From contig CAWJDO010000002.1 in NCBI GenBank assembly GCA_963841635.1, positions 1,240,001 through 1,304,000 on the forward strand: DNA of 64,000 bases. The letters run 5' to 3'. The notes below the pieces were generated by a model. That model ran no database searches and was not told the origin of the DNA. It was given only the letters and a program-made list of their open reading frames with translations. This stretch comes from DASWZN01 sp963841635 (GTDB lineage: Bacteria > Acidobacteriota > Terriglobia > Bryobacterales > Bryobacteraceae). This document shows positions 14,499 through 23,479 of this stretch, in pieces. Positions within the stretch are counted from its first letter, which is position 1. Each line of letters starts with the position of its first letter. Position numbers and translations under genes: made by a program.

Positions 14499-17400
14499 TC
14501 ACTTGATTTGTTTCTTGTACAGAAAGTCGATGCCGAACATCCCGTTCTCTTCGCGCACCGCCAGAGCGCTCCAGTTGGGTTTGAAGGCCCACTCCATCTG
14601 GATGGTCTGGGCCTGGGCGCGGGACAGGTCGGTAATGTAGGTGAACGTGAGGTTGTTAGTGACGTTCTGCTCGAGCGTGAGCTGGGCGGCGGCGTTGCTG
14701 GTGGTGAGTCCGGTGACCAGCGGGTTGATCTTCAGCCGGCTAACGCCGAAGAAGCGCTGCAGCCGGCCCGTGAGCGGGCTGCCGATAGCCTGGGTCAGCA
14801 GCGCGCTCGCGCCACCTTGCTGATAACTCTGCCCCACCAGCGCCGATGCCGTCGGCGTAGTTCCCGATAGCTGACCCGGTTCGCGCCCGGTGGTCAGCAG
14901 CGCGAGCACGTCAGGGAACGGGAGCGGCGGGTCGGACGTGTAGCTCATGTTCAACTTGTCCATGGGCCCGGAAATGTGCAGTGTGACGCTCACGCCGCGC
15001 ACCCGCGTCTCGAGACTCAGGTTCAACGTGGGCTCGATCTTGGTGGCGTTCACGAAAAGGAGCTGGCCGGAGTTGATGGCGTATTGGGTGCCGAAAAAGT
15101 TCACCTGCCCCTGGTTGAGCAGCACGCGGCCTAGCAGCACCGGACGGGCGTCGTCGCCGCGCAGCCGCAGGTCGGCGTTGACCTCCACATTCTTGGCCAC
15201 GTTGGTTTCGACGCGCACCTGCGGCGCGGTCACGATGTGCAGGTCGAAGCGCAGGCCCTGCCGGAAGCGGCTGGGCTCGAGCGGCGCCTGCACCGGCTGC
15301 GCGCCACTGGCCAGCATCGAGCCCAGGTCCGATTGCAGACTGAGTCCGACGCGCGTGACCGTCGCGCTGCCCGAAAGCAGGCTGCGCTCAGGCGTGCCCG
15401 TGAACGTCACCGACGCGTTCGACGTGGAGCTGATGCCCTGCGGATAGCGCACGCGCACGCTCGTCGTCTTGGCCTGAAGGTGAAATGCGATCCCATCGGC
15501 CAGGCTGACGAATCCACTCACATCGATCCGTCCGCCGCCGCTCTGCGCGGTCAGCGTTTGGATGGTGGCGCGGTCGCGGTACAGGAGGATCACGCCGTTG
15601 GTATTCTCAAAACCATTGGGGAAATCCACGAAGCTGACGGATGCGTTCTTCAGGTCGATGCGGCCGTAGACCTCCGGATTCGACAGCTCGCCGCGCAAGG
15701 AAACGTCGAGCCCCACCGAGCCGGACGCGTACATGCGGCTCTCGAAGTCTTCGAGCAGCGCCAGGTTGACGGCGCCCTGGAGGCGGAGGTCCCACGGGCT
15801 CCTGGCGCCGAAGGTGAGATTGCCGCTGGCGTTCACGTCCGTGTCCTTAGCCTGGAAATGCGCCTGCCGCACGTGGACGCCCTTGGTGTCCACCTCCATC
15901 AACACGGGGCCGGTGTTGCGGAGCGTCAAGCCGGGCGCTTGCGCCTCCCCGACAAGCTTCGCCGCGGGCTGGATCTGAAGCGACGGCAGGTTGACCGTCG
16001 CCCGCCAACTCTGGGCGTTGGAGGCCGAGCCGGAGAACTCGACCGACCCCGCGGCAAAGCCCTCGAAGGGAAGCCGCTCGCCGGGCTTCTTGGGGTGAAG
16101 CCGCGCGAGCAAGGTCGAGAATTGCAGCGGAGTGAACTCGATCCGCCCATGCGCCGGGTAATCCCCTTCCAGCGTCCAGGCGCTGGTGCCGGTGACGGTC
16201 GAACCGGCCAGGCTCCCCTCCAATTTGGCGTCGAGGGCATGGCCGTGGGTGGTAGCTGTAAGAGCCAGGTTGCCCAGCCGCTCGCCGCTCACGCCGAAAT
16301 CCCGCAGGCCGGCTCGCCCGTTGAACAGAGCCGGCTGGAATCCCGCGGCGGTGAAGGTGATCTCGCCGGACGCCTGCGCCTCGATCGTTCCCTCGATCCC
16401 GGGCACGCGGTCCGCCACCGCCTTCACCAGGGCCAGGTCGATGCCGGCGCTGTTCACTTCGAACCGCAGGCGACCTTGCCGCCAGGTCTCACGAGGGTGG
16501 TCGTAGCTGCCGGAAAGCTGCACCTTGCCGGCACCGGCGGTGAACTGCGCGTTCAGAAGGTCCAGTTGCGTGGCGGAGTATCGCAGATCGCCTTCCACGC
16601 GGTCGATCGGCTGGCCAGCCGCCACCACCTTCAATGCTCGTGCGTGTCCGGACGCGACGGGCGCCGCCAGCGTGCCAGCCAGTTCGAGGTTCAAAGAGAG
16701 GTCGCCGGTAGTGGCGTCGCTCGGCGCGACTCCCGCGGCGGTGAGCACGTCGGCCAGATGCGGCGAGCGGAGCGCAAGGGTGCCCGAGAGCGTTGAGGGT
16801 TCCGCGGGCTTCCAGTCCTGAAAGTCCAGTCGCAGGTTGCCCGACGCACGCACCCCGAGCCGGCTGACGGTTGCCTGCCGGGCGGCCAGTCCCGTGCTCG
16901 CGACCGCCACGTCCGCTTCGGCGCGGTCAATCTGCCGGCCGGCTACCACGAAGTTGGTGGCCTTCAGGTGGCCTTCGATGGCCGGACTGGCGAGCGGCCC
17001 GGTCACGGCGCCCTGGAACGTAGCGCTGCCGTTGACCAGCTTCAGCGGCATCTCGGGTGCGGGTCCGGCGGAGAACATCGCGATGGCGGTCCGGACGTCG
17101 TCCCCATTCGTGGTATCGAGCGCGACGGTCAATCTCTTGCCCAGCGCTCCGCTGAAACCGATGTGGCTGAATTTCGTGGCCAGGTTCGAAGGCCCGAAAT
17201 CCACCTCGTGCGCCGCCAGGCTGTAGTTGAGGTCGATCAGCCCCTGTATGGGATTCGGTCCCGCGCCGGGCGCGATGTCGAGCCGGGTTTCGAGCTCCAG
17301 TTGCTCGAGCCGCCGATCCCGGACCTCCGCGCTTACGCGCAGCGGCCCGGACACAACTCCATCCCAGGGGACCTGCCGCACCTCTTGGATCAGCTTCATC

Positions 17401-18515
17401 TGCTGAAGCGAAAATCCGTTGGCCACGCCCTCGGCCGTGAAACGCCGGAAGTCCGCGATCTCCACGCGGCCCGCGAAGCGGCCTCCGAGCGCGGCGATGG
17501 CCAGGTCGGTGAGCGTCACGCGCCCCGGCGCTGCCGTGAACGCGGACTCGGCGCGAACATCCTCGACCCGGACGCCGCCCGATTCCACGACCAGGCCTCC
17601 GGCCCGCAGCTTGCCGGAGACGACGTACCGCGATTCGTCCCCGATCGTTGCGTGGCCATCGAGCGATACGGTGCCGCGCCGCGCCAGCGGTCCCAGGTCC
17701 AAGCCCGGCGTGACATCCTTGACGCCGACGCGGGCCGAATAGTCCAGACGGAACTGCTGCGGTCCGGGAGTGCGGTCCGCCACACCCGAGAGGTAGACCC
17801 ACGAGTCGCCCAAGCCGAAGCGGACCCGCTGGATTTCAAGCCGGTCGCGAAGCAGCGCCCAATGCGTGTCCACTTCGACGGGCAGAGCCGGCCGCGCGCC
17901 GAGCTTCATGTCCAGATCCCTGAAAGTGACGTCGCCCTCGTAGCGCGCCGGGCCGGCCTGGTAGACCACTGCCGCCCGCAGATTCTCGCCGCGAACCGTC
18001 AGAGGAACCCGGCGCACGCCCGCCTGTATGACGCCGTCCACCAGGTTGAAGCGCTTGATTGCGAGATCCATGACGCTTTCGATCGTGTCGCGGTGCGGCT
18101 TCGCGGCCGCCTTCGGCTGGGGAATGTTGGTGTGCCCATCGGCATAGACGATGACGTTCACCTGCGGCCGCTCGACCAGGGCCGATAACAGATCGACGCG
18201 CTGCTCGAGCGCCGAAATCACTTTCAGTTCCAGGCGAACCAGATCGATGCGGGCGAAAGGCGCCTCCTCCGGTTTCTCGGTTCCGTGGATCACCAGATTG
18301 CGGACCGTGACGGTCATGGCGTGCCAGTCGAAATCGAAGGAGCCCAGTTCGACACGCCCGCCCGTGGCGTCCTCGATCTCGCGCACCATGCGTTGCCTGA
18401 CCTTCTCGTGGAACCAGGCGCTCTGGACGACGATGAGAGCGGCGACCGCTAATACCACGGCCGTTGCAGCCAGGCCGCCCAGCGTATACAGCCCGATTTT
18501 GAAGGTGCGCCTCAT
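14499..18515 (-). CDS. TamB-like (DUF490/AsmA-type) envelope protein
   Basis: 1338 residues with an N-terminal membrane anchor (about residues 7-31, LYTLGGLAATAVVLAVAALIVV). A very long beta-rich body follows, with AsmA-like features near the start (RVELGSFDFDWHAMTVTVRNLVIHG) and the DUF490 C-terminal region (LLNQGQVNFFGTQYAINSGQLLFVN, ...FPDVLALLTTGR..., ending TYITDLSRAQAQTIQMEW). TamB spans the periplasm and works with an Omp85 protein in outer-membrane protein assembly or lipid transport. Here the Omp85 gene lies upstream with a SurA-like gene between them, and the ATG overlaps the SurA-like stop (ATGA), so the three likely form one operon. Confidence 0.9.
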   Translation of the reverse strand: MRRTFKIGLYTLGGLAATAVVLAVAALIVVQSAWFHEKVRQRMVREIEDATGGRVELGSFDFDWHAMTVTVRNLVIHGTEKPEEAPFARIDLVRLELKVISALEQRVDLLSALVERPQVNVIVYADGHTNIPQPKAAAKPHRDTIESVMDLAIKRFNLVDGVIQAGVRRVPLTVRGENLRAAVVYQAGPARYEGDVTFRDLDMKLGARPALPVEVDTHWALLRDRLEIQRVRFGLGDSWVYLSGVADRTPGPQQFRLDYSARVGVKDVTPGLDLGPLARRGTVSLDGHATIGDESRYVVSGKLRAGGLVVESGGVRVEDVRAESAFTAAPGRVTLTDLAIAALGGRFAGRVEIADFRRFTAEGVANGFSLQQMKLIQEVRQVPWDGVVSGPLRVSAEVRDRRLEQLELETRLDIAPGAGPNPIQGLIDLNYSLAAHEVDFGPSNLATKFSHIGFSGALGKRLTVALDTTNGDDVRTAIAMFSAGPAPEMPLKLVNGSATFQGAVTGPLASPAIEGHLKATNFVVAGRQIDRAEADVAVASTGLAARQATVSRLGVRASGNLRLDFQDWKPAEPSTLSGTLALRSPHLADVLTAAGVAPSDATTGDLSLNLELAGTLAAPVASGHARALKVVAAGQPIDRVEGDLRYSATQLDLLNAQFTAGAGKVQLSGSYDHPRETWRQGRLRFEVNSAGIDLALVKAVADRVPGIEGTIEAQASGEITFTAAGFQPALFNGRAGLRDFGVSGERLGNLALTATTHGHALDAKLEGSLAGSTVTGTSAWTLEGDYPAHGRIEFTPLQFSTLLARLHPKKPGERLPFEGFAAGSVEFSGSASNAQSWRATVNLPSLQIQPAAKLVGEAQAPGLTLRNTGPVLMEVDTKGVHVRQAHFQAKDTDVNASGNLTFGARSPWDLRLQGAVNLALLEDFESRMYASGSVGLDVSLRGELSNPEVYGRIDLKNASVSFVDFPNGFENTNGVILLYRDRATIQTLTAQSGGGRIDVSGFVSLADGIAFHLQAKTTSVRVRYPQGISSTSNASVTFTGTPERSLLSGSATVTRVGLSLQSDLGSMLASGAQPVQAPLEPSRFRQGLRFDLHIVTAPQVRVETNVAKNVEVNADLRLRGDDARPVLLGRVLLNQGQVNFFGTQYAINSGQLLFVNATKIEPTLNLSLETRVRGVSVTLHISGPMDKLNMSYTSDPPLPFPDVLALLTTGREPGQLSGTTPTASALVGQSYQQGGASALLTQAIGSPLTGRLQRFFGVSRLKINPLVTGLTTSNAAAQLTLEQNVTNNLTFTYITDLSRAQAQTIQMEWAFKPNWSALAVREENGMFGIDFLYKKQIK

Positions 18516-19153
18516 CGGAACGCATCTTCATCGTATTCGATGCGAGCCCGCCCACGCGCTTCGGCGAGCCACGCATCCAGCCGCTTGTCCACAAGCTGGG
18601 TCGTGAGCGCCTCCTCGCAATCGTCCTGGGCGTCCTCGAGGGAGGGCTCGGGGGTGATGCCTTGCTTTCGGATCTCGGGCAGGTAGACGGTCTCGTAATA
18701 CTGCTTGACGTCGCTCTCCTGCACCTGGACCTCGGGGCGGAACCGCAGATCGGTGAAGTGGAGAAGCGTGATCTGGCGGCGGAGAGCACTCTCGATCTGC
18801 CCCGGGGTCAGCTTGTACTCCGCCAGCGCCTGCTGGAATTGCGTTTCGCTGGGGAACCGGCGCTTCACCTGGCTGAAAGTCTGCTCAATCTCCGTGGAAG
18901 GAGGCTCCGGATAGCGCGTGAGCTCCATCTCGCGGCGGACCAGAACCTGCTCGATCAGCCGGTCCGCCATCTTCCGCCGCGCTGCCGGGTCTAAATCCGG
19001 TTTCTCGCCGTTGAGAAAGGCGGCCACTCGGAGCGCCTCGCCGATCTCGCTGGTTGTGATGACCTGGTGGTCCACAGTCACGGCCATCCGGTCGATGATC
19101 TCCGCTGGAGCAAGCGCCACGAACAAAAAAACGGCAAGGCAAAGTCTGGCCAC
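18512..19153 (-). CDS. SurA N-terminal-domain-like periplasmic chaperone
   Basis: 213 residues from a GTG at 19153: signal peptide ARLCLAVFLFVALAPA, then EIIDRMAVTVDHQVITTSEI, helical segments with ADRLIEQVLVRREMEL, and FRPEVQVQESDVKQYYE, matching SurA/PpiD N-terminal chaperone domains. No parvulin isomerase domain follows. The frame stays open upstream to 19510 through two degenerate duplicated signal-peptide units, so equivalent GTG starts exist (for example 19300); the proximal one gives one normal signal peptide. The 3' end overlaps the tamB-like start by four bases. It likely escorts outer-membrane proteins to the neighbouring Omp85 protein. Confidence 0.75.
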   Translation of the reverse strand: MARLCLAVFLFVALAPAEIIDRMAVTVDHQVITTSEIGEALRVAAFLNGEKPDLDPAARRKMADRLIEQVLVRREMELTRYPEPPSTEIEQTFSQVKRRFPSETQFQQALAEYKLTPGQIESALRRQITLLHFTDLRFRPEVQVQESDVKQYYETVYLPEIRKQGITPEPSLEDAQDDCEEALTTQLVDKRLDAWLAEARGRARIEYDEDAFR

Positions 19154-19637
19154 GAATGAACACGAATGAACACGAATGGGACGGAAGAAGTGAAACGAGA
19201 AGTTGCTGACCTGGTTCTCCACCGTCACCGCCATCCTGTCGATGATCTCGGCAGCAGCAGGCGCGGCTAACGAAAGGACGGCGAACCAAAGTCTGGCCAC
19301 GAATGAACACGAATGCACACGAATGAGACGGAACGCGATTATCGGCGTTGATCGGCGTTCATCGGGGGCTAGAGAGGTTCTTTCCCGCATTAGAAAGCCT
19401 GCCCCAGCGAGAAATGAAGCTGGAAGTTGCTGATCTGGTTGTCCACCGTCGCCGCCATCCGTATGGCGAGCAGTGCCGGCGGCCATGCATTCGTCTTCAT
19501 TCGTGTGCATTCGTGTTCATTCGTGGCCAAAATGCTTTGCGTTGCCTTTCGGCGTTCATCCGTGGCCAGCATCGTCTCTCTCGTCATCAGAACGCCTGCC
19601 CCAGCGAGAAATGAAACTGGAAGTTGCTGATCTTCTG
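19054..19637. repeat. Degenerate tandem duplication of the bamA-3' / surA-5' junction
   Basis: Three successive units on the minus strand each combine a copy of the bamA tail (encoding ISNFQFHFSLGQAF) with a copy of the SurA-like 5' end (encoding DRMAVTV-NQ). Bama-tail copies lie at 19591-19637 (real), about 19394-19436 and about 19186-19212. SurA-start copies lie at 19054-19153 (real), about 19212-19300 and 19441-19461. CACGAATGAACACGAATG words sit in two units, with an inverted copy (CATTCGTGTTCATTCGTGG) at 19485-19527. This accounts for the 433-base gap between the two genes. Confidence 0.8.
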
Positions 19638-22520
19638 GGTCGTCTGGATGCAGCCGGTCATGGGCGGAATCGGGCTCGAGCACGCGATGAGTTGATCGAG
19701 CGTGCCCTTGAATCCGTAGAACGCCGGAGGGTTGATGCTGTATGCCAGGTCCAGCCGCACGGGCCCGATGGGAGTCTTGTACCGCAAACCGAACCCGACC
19801 GCATGCACCATGTAATTGAAATCCGTTTGATTGCGTTGCAGAACGCGGAACGAGATCGTCCTCAAATCGGAATAGACGTTGCCCGCATCCCAGAACAGCA
19901 CACCCCTGAGGTCGTCGCCGACCAGCGGAAAACGCAGCTCGACCTGGTTGACCAGCAGGGCGTTGCCGCCCAGCGGGAAGCCCGTCTCGAGATCGCGAGG
20001 CCCCGCCTGGTCTTCCGGAAAACCGCGATGCGAGGACGCGCCGCCGCCAAACAGCTCTTCCGGGAGCGGAATTGTCTGGCCGTTTTTTAAGACCTGCAGC
20101 CAGCCGAAGGTAAGCGAGCGCGCCAGTACGTAGCGGCTGCCGAAGCCGAAAGGATGATACGTGGCGTTTTGCACGATGAGGCGCGTGAAATCGGTCTGCG
20201 AGCCGAAAATATGGGAGGCCAGGCCGGCATCGATGGTGGAGTAAATGCCACGGTGCGCGTCGGTCGGGTCGTCGCGGCGGTCCAGAATGTAGTTGACCGT
20301 GAGCATTCCGATGCGGGCCGGCTGCGAGAAGCGCGGAATCAGTTCCGGGCTCACCTTCAAGTTGCTGACGCTCACCCTGCGGAACGAGTATCCGTAGAGG
20401 ATCGTGCTCGCCCGGTTCAGCTTCTGGCCGACCTGGATGGAGGCTTCCCGCCGCCTGGCCGAAAACGTTCGCACATCCCGGGAGTCGTCGAACAGGCCGC
20501 TCAGCAGCAGATTCTTGTTGGGACTGCCGAGGAACTGCGGCGCCTCATAGGTCAGCACGGCTCGCTGCTCCAGGGTGGAAACCCGGGTCTGAAACGAGAG
20601 GACGTGCCCCTGCCCCCAGAAGTTTCTCCGCGACACTCCGAAGGACGCGCGCGGGCTGAAGCCGGCCTGGCCGGCGGGCGCGTCCAGGCAAGTCTGGCAG
20701 CCGCCGATCTTCGCAATCTCCGCGCCGAAGCCCGTGGTAATCGTATACCGCCGGGCTTCCTCCACGTCCAGCGCGACGTACTTGTCGCGCTCGTCCCCGC
20801 CCGGATTCTGGATCGCCATATCGACGCGCGAAAAAATGCCCAGATCATAAAGCTGCCGCTGCGTTTCGAGCATGCTGACGCGCGACAGCGGATCGCCGGC
20901 GTGGATGCCCTCGCGTTCGCCAATCAGCCGCGGGTTCGTGGCCCGAAGGCCGCTGACCAGGAAGCGCCGCAGAAAGTGCTGGGTTCCCTCCTGGATGGTG
21001 TAGTGTACATTGGCCCGGTCCGGACTCGCGGCGGCCGCGAAGGTCCACTCGAAGTTCGCATTCGCATAGCCGTGGTTGTAATAGTAGTCGAGGACGTTGT
21101 CGCGGTCGATGGCGGCGTTCTCCTCGCTGAACGGCTGGCCCGGCTGCGACGCGAGCAGCCGCGTGATCGCATCGTGGTTGGCGGGCGAGACTCCCACGAC
21201 GTCCAGGCGCTCGACCAGCCACTGCGGCCCCTCGGCGATGTCGATGTACACCGCCAGGTTGGTGCCCTTTCCTTTGTAGCCATGCTCGACGCGGGTCTTC
21301 ACTTCGACGTCGCGGAACCCGTTCGCCCGATAGAGGGCCGTGATCGCCTCCACATCCTGGTGCAGGAAATCTTCGCTGAACCGGCCGTGCCGGAACTCCA
21401 GCACGGACGCCTTCCGCAGATACATCCGCTCGCGGATGGTATCGACGCTGAAGGACCGGTTGCCCCGGATGGCCACCAGCGCCAGCTTGTGCCGGTCTCC
21501 ACGGTCGATGCGATACTCGATCACCTGTTGCCCGGGCGCGGATTTCGTGGAGAACTCCACCTTGGCATCGAAGTAGCCCTGGCTCTCGATGTAGTCGCGC
21601 AGGTTGTTGGCGCCCTCGACCAGCAGGTCGCGATCGACCGCGCGCTCTTCGAAAACCGGGACCAACTGCTTGAGCTTGCCCCGCGAGACCTTCGCGCCCA
21701 CGGTGGTGAATTGGATCTTCGGGCCACCCTCGACGCTCAGCGTGGGGCGGCTCAGGTTGGTCTGCCGGTCCCAATCCATCTTGTCGATCGAGACCCGCGC
21801 TTCCAGGCGGTCCCGCTTCAGGTAAGAGTTGCGCACCCGTTCGGCTCCATCCTCGGTCCGCGATTCGGTGACCTTTTTCCAGCCCAGCCAGCCCTTCCAG
21901 TGGGTCGTCTCCACGATCTCCAGCGGTGTCCGTTCGGCGTTCCCGATGATGATGGGAGGTGCATACCGCGCGCGATCGTCGGTAGAAACGCGGAAATGGA
22001 TGGCGATCTGCTGCGTGTCCGGATCGTACTGGTATTCGGGCTGGATGCGCGTATTGTAGAAGCCGTTGCTGCGCAGAACGTCGCCGAGGTTGGCGATGGC
22101 CTGCTCGATGCTCGATGGAACGTAAGGCGCGCCGAGCTGAAGACGCGTTGCGTTCACCATGACTCCCGCGCTGGGCGGCGGAGGGATCTCCTCGACGGTC
22201 ACCCGGCCCACGAAGTAGTTGCCGCGCGTGAGGAAGCGCAGAAGCACGCCTCCGGCGGCGCTTTCGGCATCGACGCGGATGTCGGCATAGCGGCCGGTGG
22301 CATACAGACGCTCGATCGCGGCCCGGACCTGCTCCAATTGCAGCGGCTGGCCGGCCTTCAGCGGCAGGATCTCATCCAGGTATTCCCGGCTGTAGGGCTG
22401 CTGTTGCGGCTCGAACTGGATCGCCTGGACCGGTCTTCCTTCGAAATCTTCGGGTGCTGCCACGGCCTTCATCCCGAGCAGGCAGAGCAGGAGAGCCGTC
22501 GTCGTCGCAGGCCGGATCAC
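19587..22520 (-). CDS. Omp85-family outer-membrane assembly protein (BamA/TamA-like)
   Basis: 977 residues with a signal peptide (about 1-21, ending VAA). Several POTRA repeats follow (for example LPLKAGQPLQLEQVRAAIERLYATGRYADIRV, and FSEDFLHQDVEAITALYRANGFRDVEV), then a C-terminal 16-strand-type barrel with the Omp85 loop motif FGGGASSHRGFPEDQAGP (RGF tip) and ending in Phe. It inserts beta-barrel proteins into the outer membrane. The two downstream genes (SurA-like chaperone, TamB-like) suggest a TamA role with several extra POTRAs; canonical BamA cannot be excluded. The last 40 bases are the source of the tandem copies downstream. Confidence 0.9.
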   Translation of the reverse strand: MIRPATTTALLLCLLGMKAVAAPEDFEGRPVQAIQFEPQQQPYSREYLDEILPLKAGQPLQLEQVRAAIERLYATGRYADIRVDAESAAGGVLLRFLTRGNYFVGRVTVEEIPPPPSAGVMVNATRLQLGAPYVPSSIEQAIANLGDVLRSNGFYNTRIQPEYQYDPDTQQIAIHFRVSTDDRARYAPPIIIGNAERTPLEIVETTHWKGWLGWKKVTESRTEDGAERVRNSYLKRDRLEARVSIDKMDWDRQTNLSRPTLSVEGGPKIQFTTVGAKVSRGKLKQLVPVFEERAVDRDLLVEGANNLRDYIESQGYFDAKVEFSTKSAPGQQVIEYRIDRGDRHKLALVAIRGNRSFSVDTIRERMYLRKASVLEFRHGRFSEDFLHQDVEAITALYRANGFRDVEVKTRVEHGYKGKGTNLAVYIDIAEGPQWLVERLDVVGVSPANHDAITRLLASQPGQPFSEENAAIDRDNVLDYYYNHGYANANFEWTFAAAASPDRANVHYTIQEGTQHFLRRFLVSGLRATNPRLIGEREGIHAGDPLSRVSMLETQRQLYDLGIFSRVDMAIQNPGGDERDKYVALDVEEARRYTITTGFGAEIAKIGGCQTCLDAPAGQAGFSPRASFGVSRRNFWGQGHVLSFQTRVSTLEQRAVLTYEAPQFLGSPNKNLLLSGLFDDSRDVRTFSARRREASIQVGQKLNRASTILYGYSFRRVSVSNLKVSPELIPRFSQPARIGMLTVNYILDRRDDPTDAHRGIYSTIDAGLASHIFGSQTDFTRLIVQNATYHPFGFGSRYVLARSLTFGWLQVLKNGQTIPLPEELFGGGASSHRGFPEDQAGPRDLETGFPLGGNALLVNQVELRFPLVGDDLRGVLFWDAGNVYSDLRTISFRVLQRNQTDFNYMVHAVGFGLRYKTPIGPVRLDLAYSINPPAFYGFKGTLDQLIACSSPIPPMTGCIQTTQKISNFQFHFSLGQAF

Positions 22521-22561
22521 GTATCAGCATTTTAGCAACCGCGGGGCCGCCTTCGGCGGCC

Positions 22562-22668
22562 GCTCGTCGCTCGTCGCTCGTCGCCCGTCGATCTGGTCGG
22601 GGCTTTTACCTGCTTCGCACAGCGACAACTCCCTGCCGCGAAGCAGTTTTTGCGACGAGCGACGGGCG
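22562..22668. repeat. Long imperfect palindrome built of GTCGC/TCGTCG words (copy 2)
   Basis: The left arm (22562-22592) carries CTCGTCGCTCGTCG and CCCGTCGATCTGGTC; the right arm (22648-22668) carries TTGCGACGAGCGACGGGCG. An inner inverted repeat CTGCTTCGC / GCGAAGCAG lies between. It has the same two-level design as 1971-2104. The element ends at the stop codon of lpxA (22669). Confidence 0.7.
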
Positions 22669-23454
22669 CTACCGGGCGATCCCCCGTTTGCTGCGGCGAA
22701 CGAAGTCCACCAGGTGCGCCGCGTGGGTGGTAGGGATCTCGGCCTCGATGCGGTCGAGCGCCTGCTCCTGCTTCAGATTGGACAGAAACAGAATCCGGTA
22801 GGCCTGCTTAAGGGCCGCGATGTCAGATGCCGCGAACCCGGCGCGCTTCAGGCCGACCACGTTCAGCCCCGTGGGCTTCATGTGGTAGCCGCTGTAGAGA
22901 AAGAACGGCGCGAGGTCGAGGTTGACCCGCGTCATGCCCGCCACCATCGCCAGCCGGCCGATCCTGGTGTACTGGTGGACGGCAATTCCGCCCGAGATGA
23001 AAGCCTGGTCCTCGATCTCCACGTGGCCGGCCACCAGCGAGCAACTGCAAATCACGGTGTCGTTCCCGACGTGGCAGTTGTGGGCGATGTGGCCAGAGGT
23101 CATGATGTAGTTCCCGTCGCCGATGGTGGTGGCCGACTCGGGCGCCGTCCCGCGTGAGATGGTGTAGTGCTCGCGTATGCGGTTGCCCTGGCCTATGCGC
23201 AGGTAGCTGCGCTCGCCGGTGAACGCTTTGTCGAGCGGGTCGGTCCCCAGCACCGTTCCGGCCGAAATTTCATTGCGGTCTCCGAGCGTGGTCCAGCGTT
23301 TTATGTAGACGTAGGGCTCAAGCCGGCAGAAAGCGCCTACGGAGACGTCCCGCTCGATGACGCAGTACTCGCCCACCTGGGTCTGCGGGCCAATACAGGC
23401 ATCTGGATCGATGCGCGCGGTGGGGGCGATCACCGCCGAGGGGTCGATGGCCAT
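22669..23454 (-). CDS. lpxA: Acyl-ACP--UDP-N-acetylglucosamine O-acyltransferase
   Basis: 261 residues starting MAIDPSAVIAPTARIDP, a left-handed beta-helix of hexapeptide repeats followed by a helical C-terminus. The catalytic His is in SGHIAHNCHVGND. It carries out the first step of lipid A synthesis, attaching a hydroxyacyl chain to UDP-GlcNAc in the cytoplasm. The frame is open further upstream to 23685, but that stretch overlaps lpxD antisense and lacks family similarity, so the ATG at 23454 is used. It is divergent from lpxD with only 25 bases between the starts, so their promoters must overlap the other coding region or share that gap. Confidence 0.95.
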   Translation of the reverse strand: MAIDPSAVIAPTARIDPDACIGPQTQVGEYCVIERDVSVGAFCRLEPYVYIKRWTTLGDRNEISAGTVLGTDPLDKAFTGERSYLRIGQGNRIREHYTISRGTAPESATTIGDGNYIMTSGHIAHNCHVGNDTVICSCSLVAGHVEIEDQAFISGGIAVHQYTRIGRLAMVAGMTRVNLDLAPFFLYSGYHMKPTGLNVVGLKRAGFAASDIAALKQAYRILFLSNLKQEQALDRIEAEIPTTHAAHLVDFVRRSKRGIAR

Positions 23455-23479
23455 AGATTTGTATGATAGCTTGTAGCCT

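Noticed and set aside
12916..14592. 558-residue minus-strand ORF
   Set aside because: Antisense to the TonB-dependent receptor, with no signal or domain of its own.
15237..16796. 519-residue plus-strand ORF
   Set aside because: Antisense to the tamB-like gene and of shadow composition.
19140..19530. Possible CRISPR array (repeated CACGAATG words)
   Set aside because: The repeats are adjacent with no spacers of uniform length, and they are part of the bamA/surA duplication.
20154..22535. 793-residue plus-strand ORF
   Set aside because: It is antisense to the Omp85 gene; high GC leaves long stop-free frames and its translation shows no domain.
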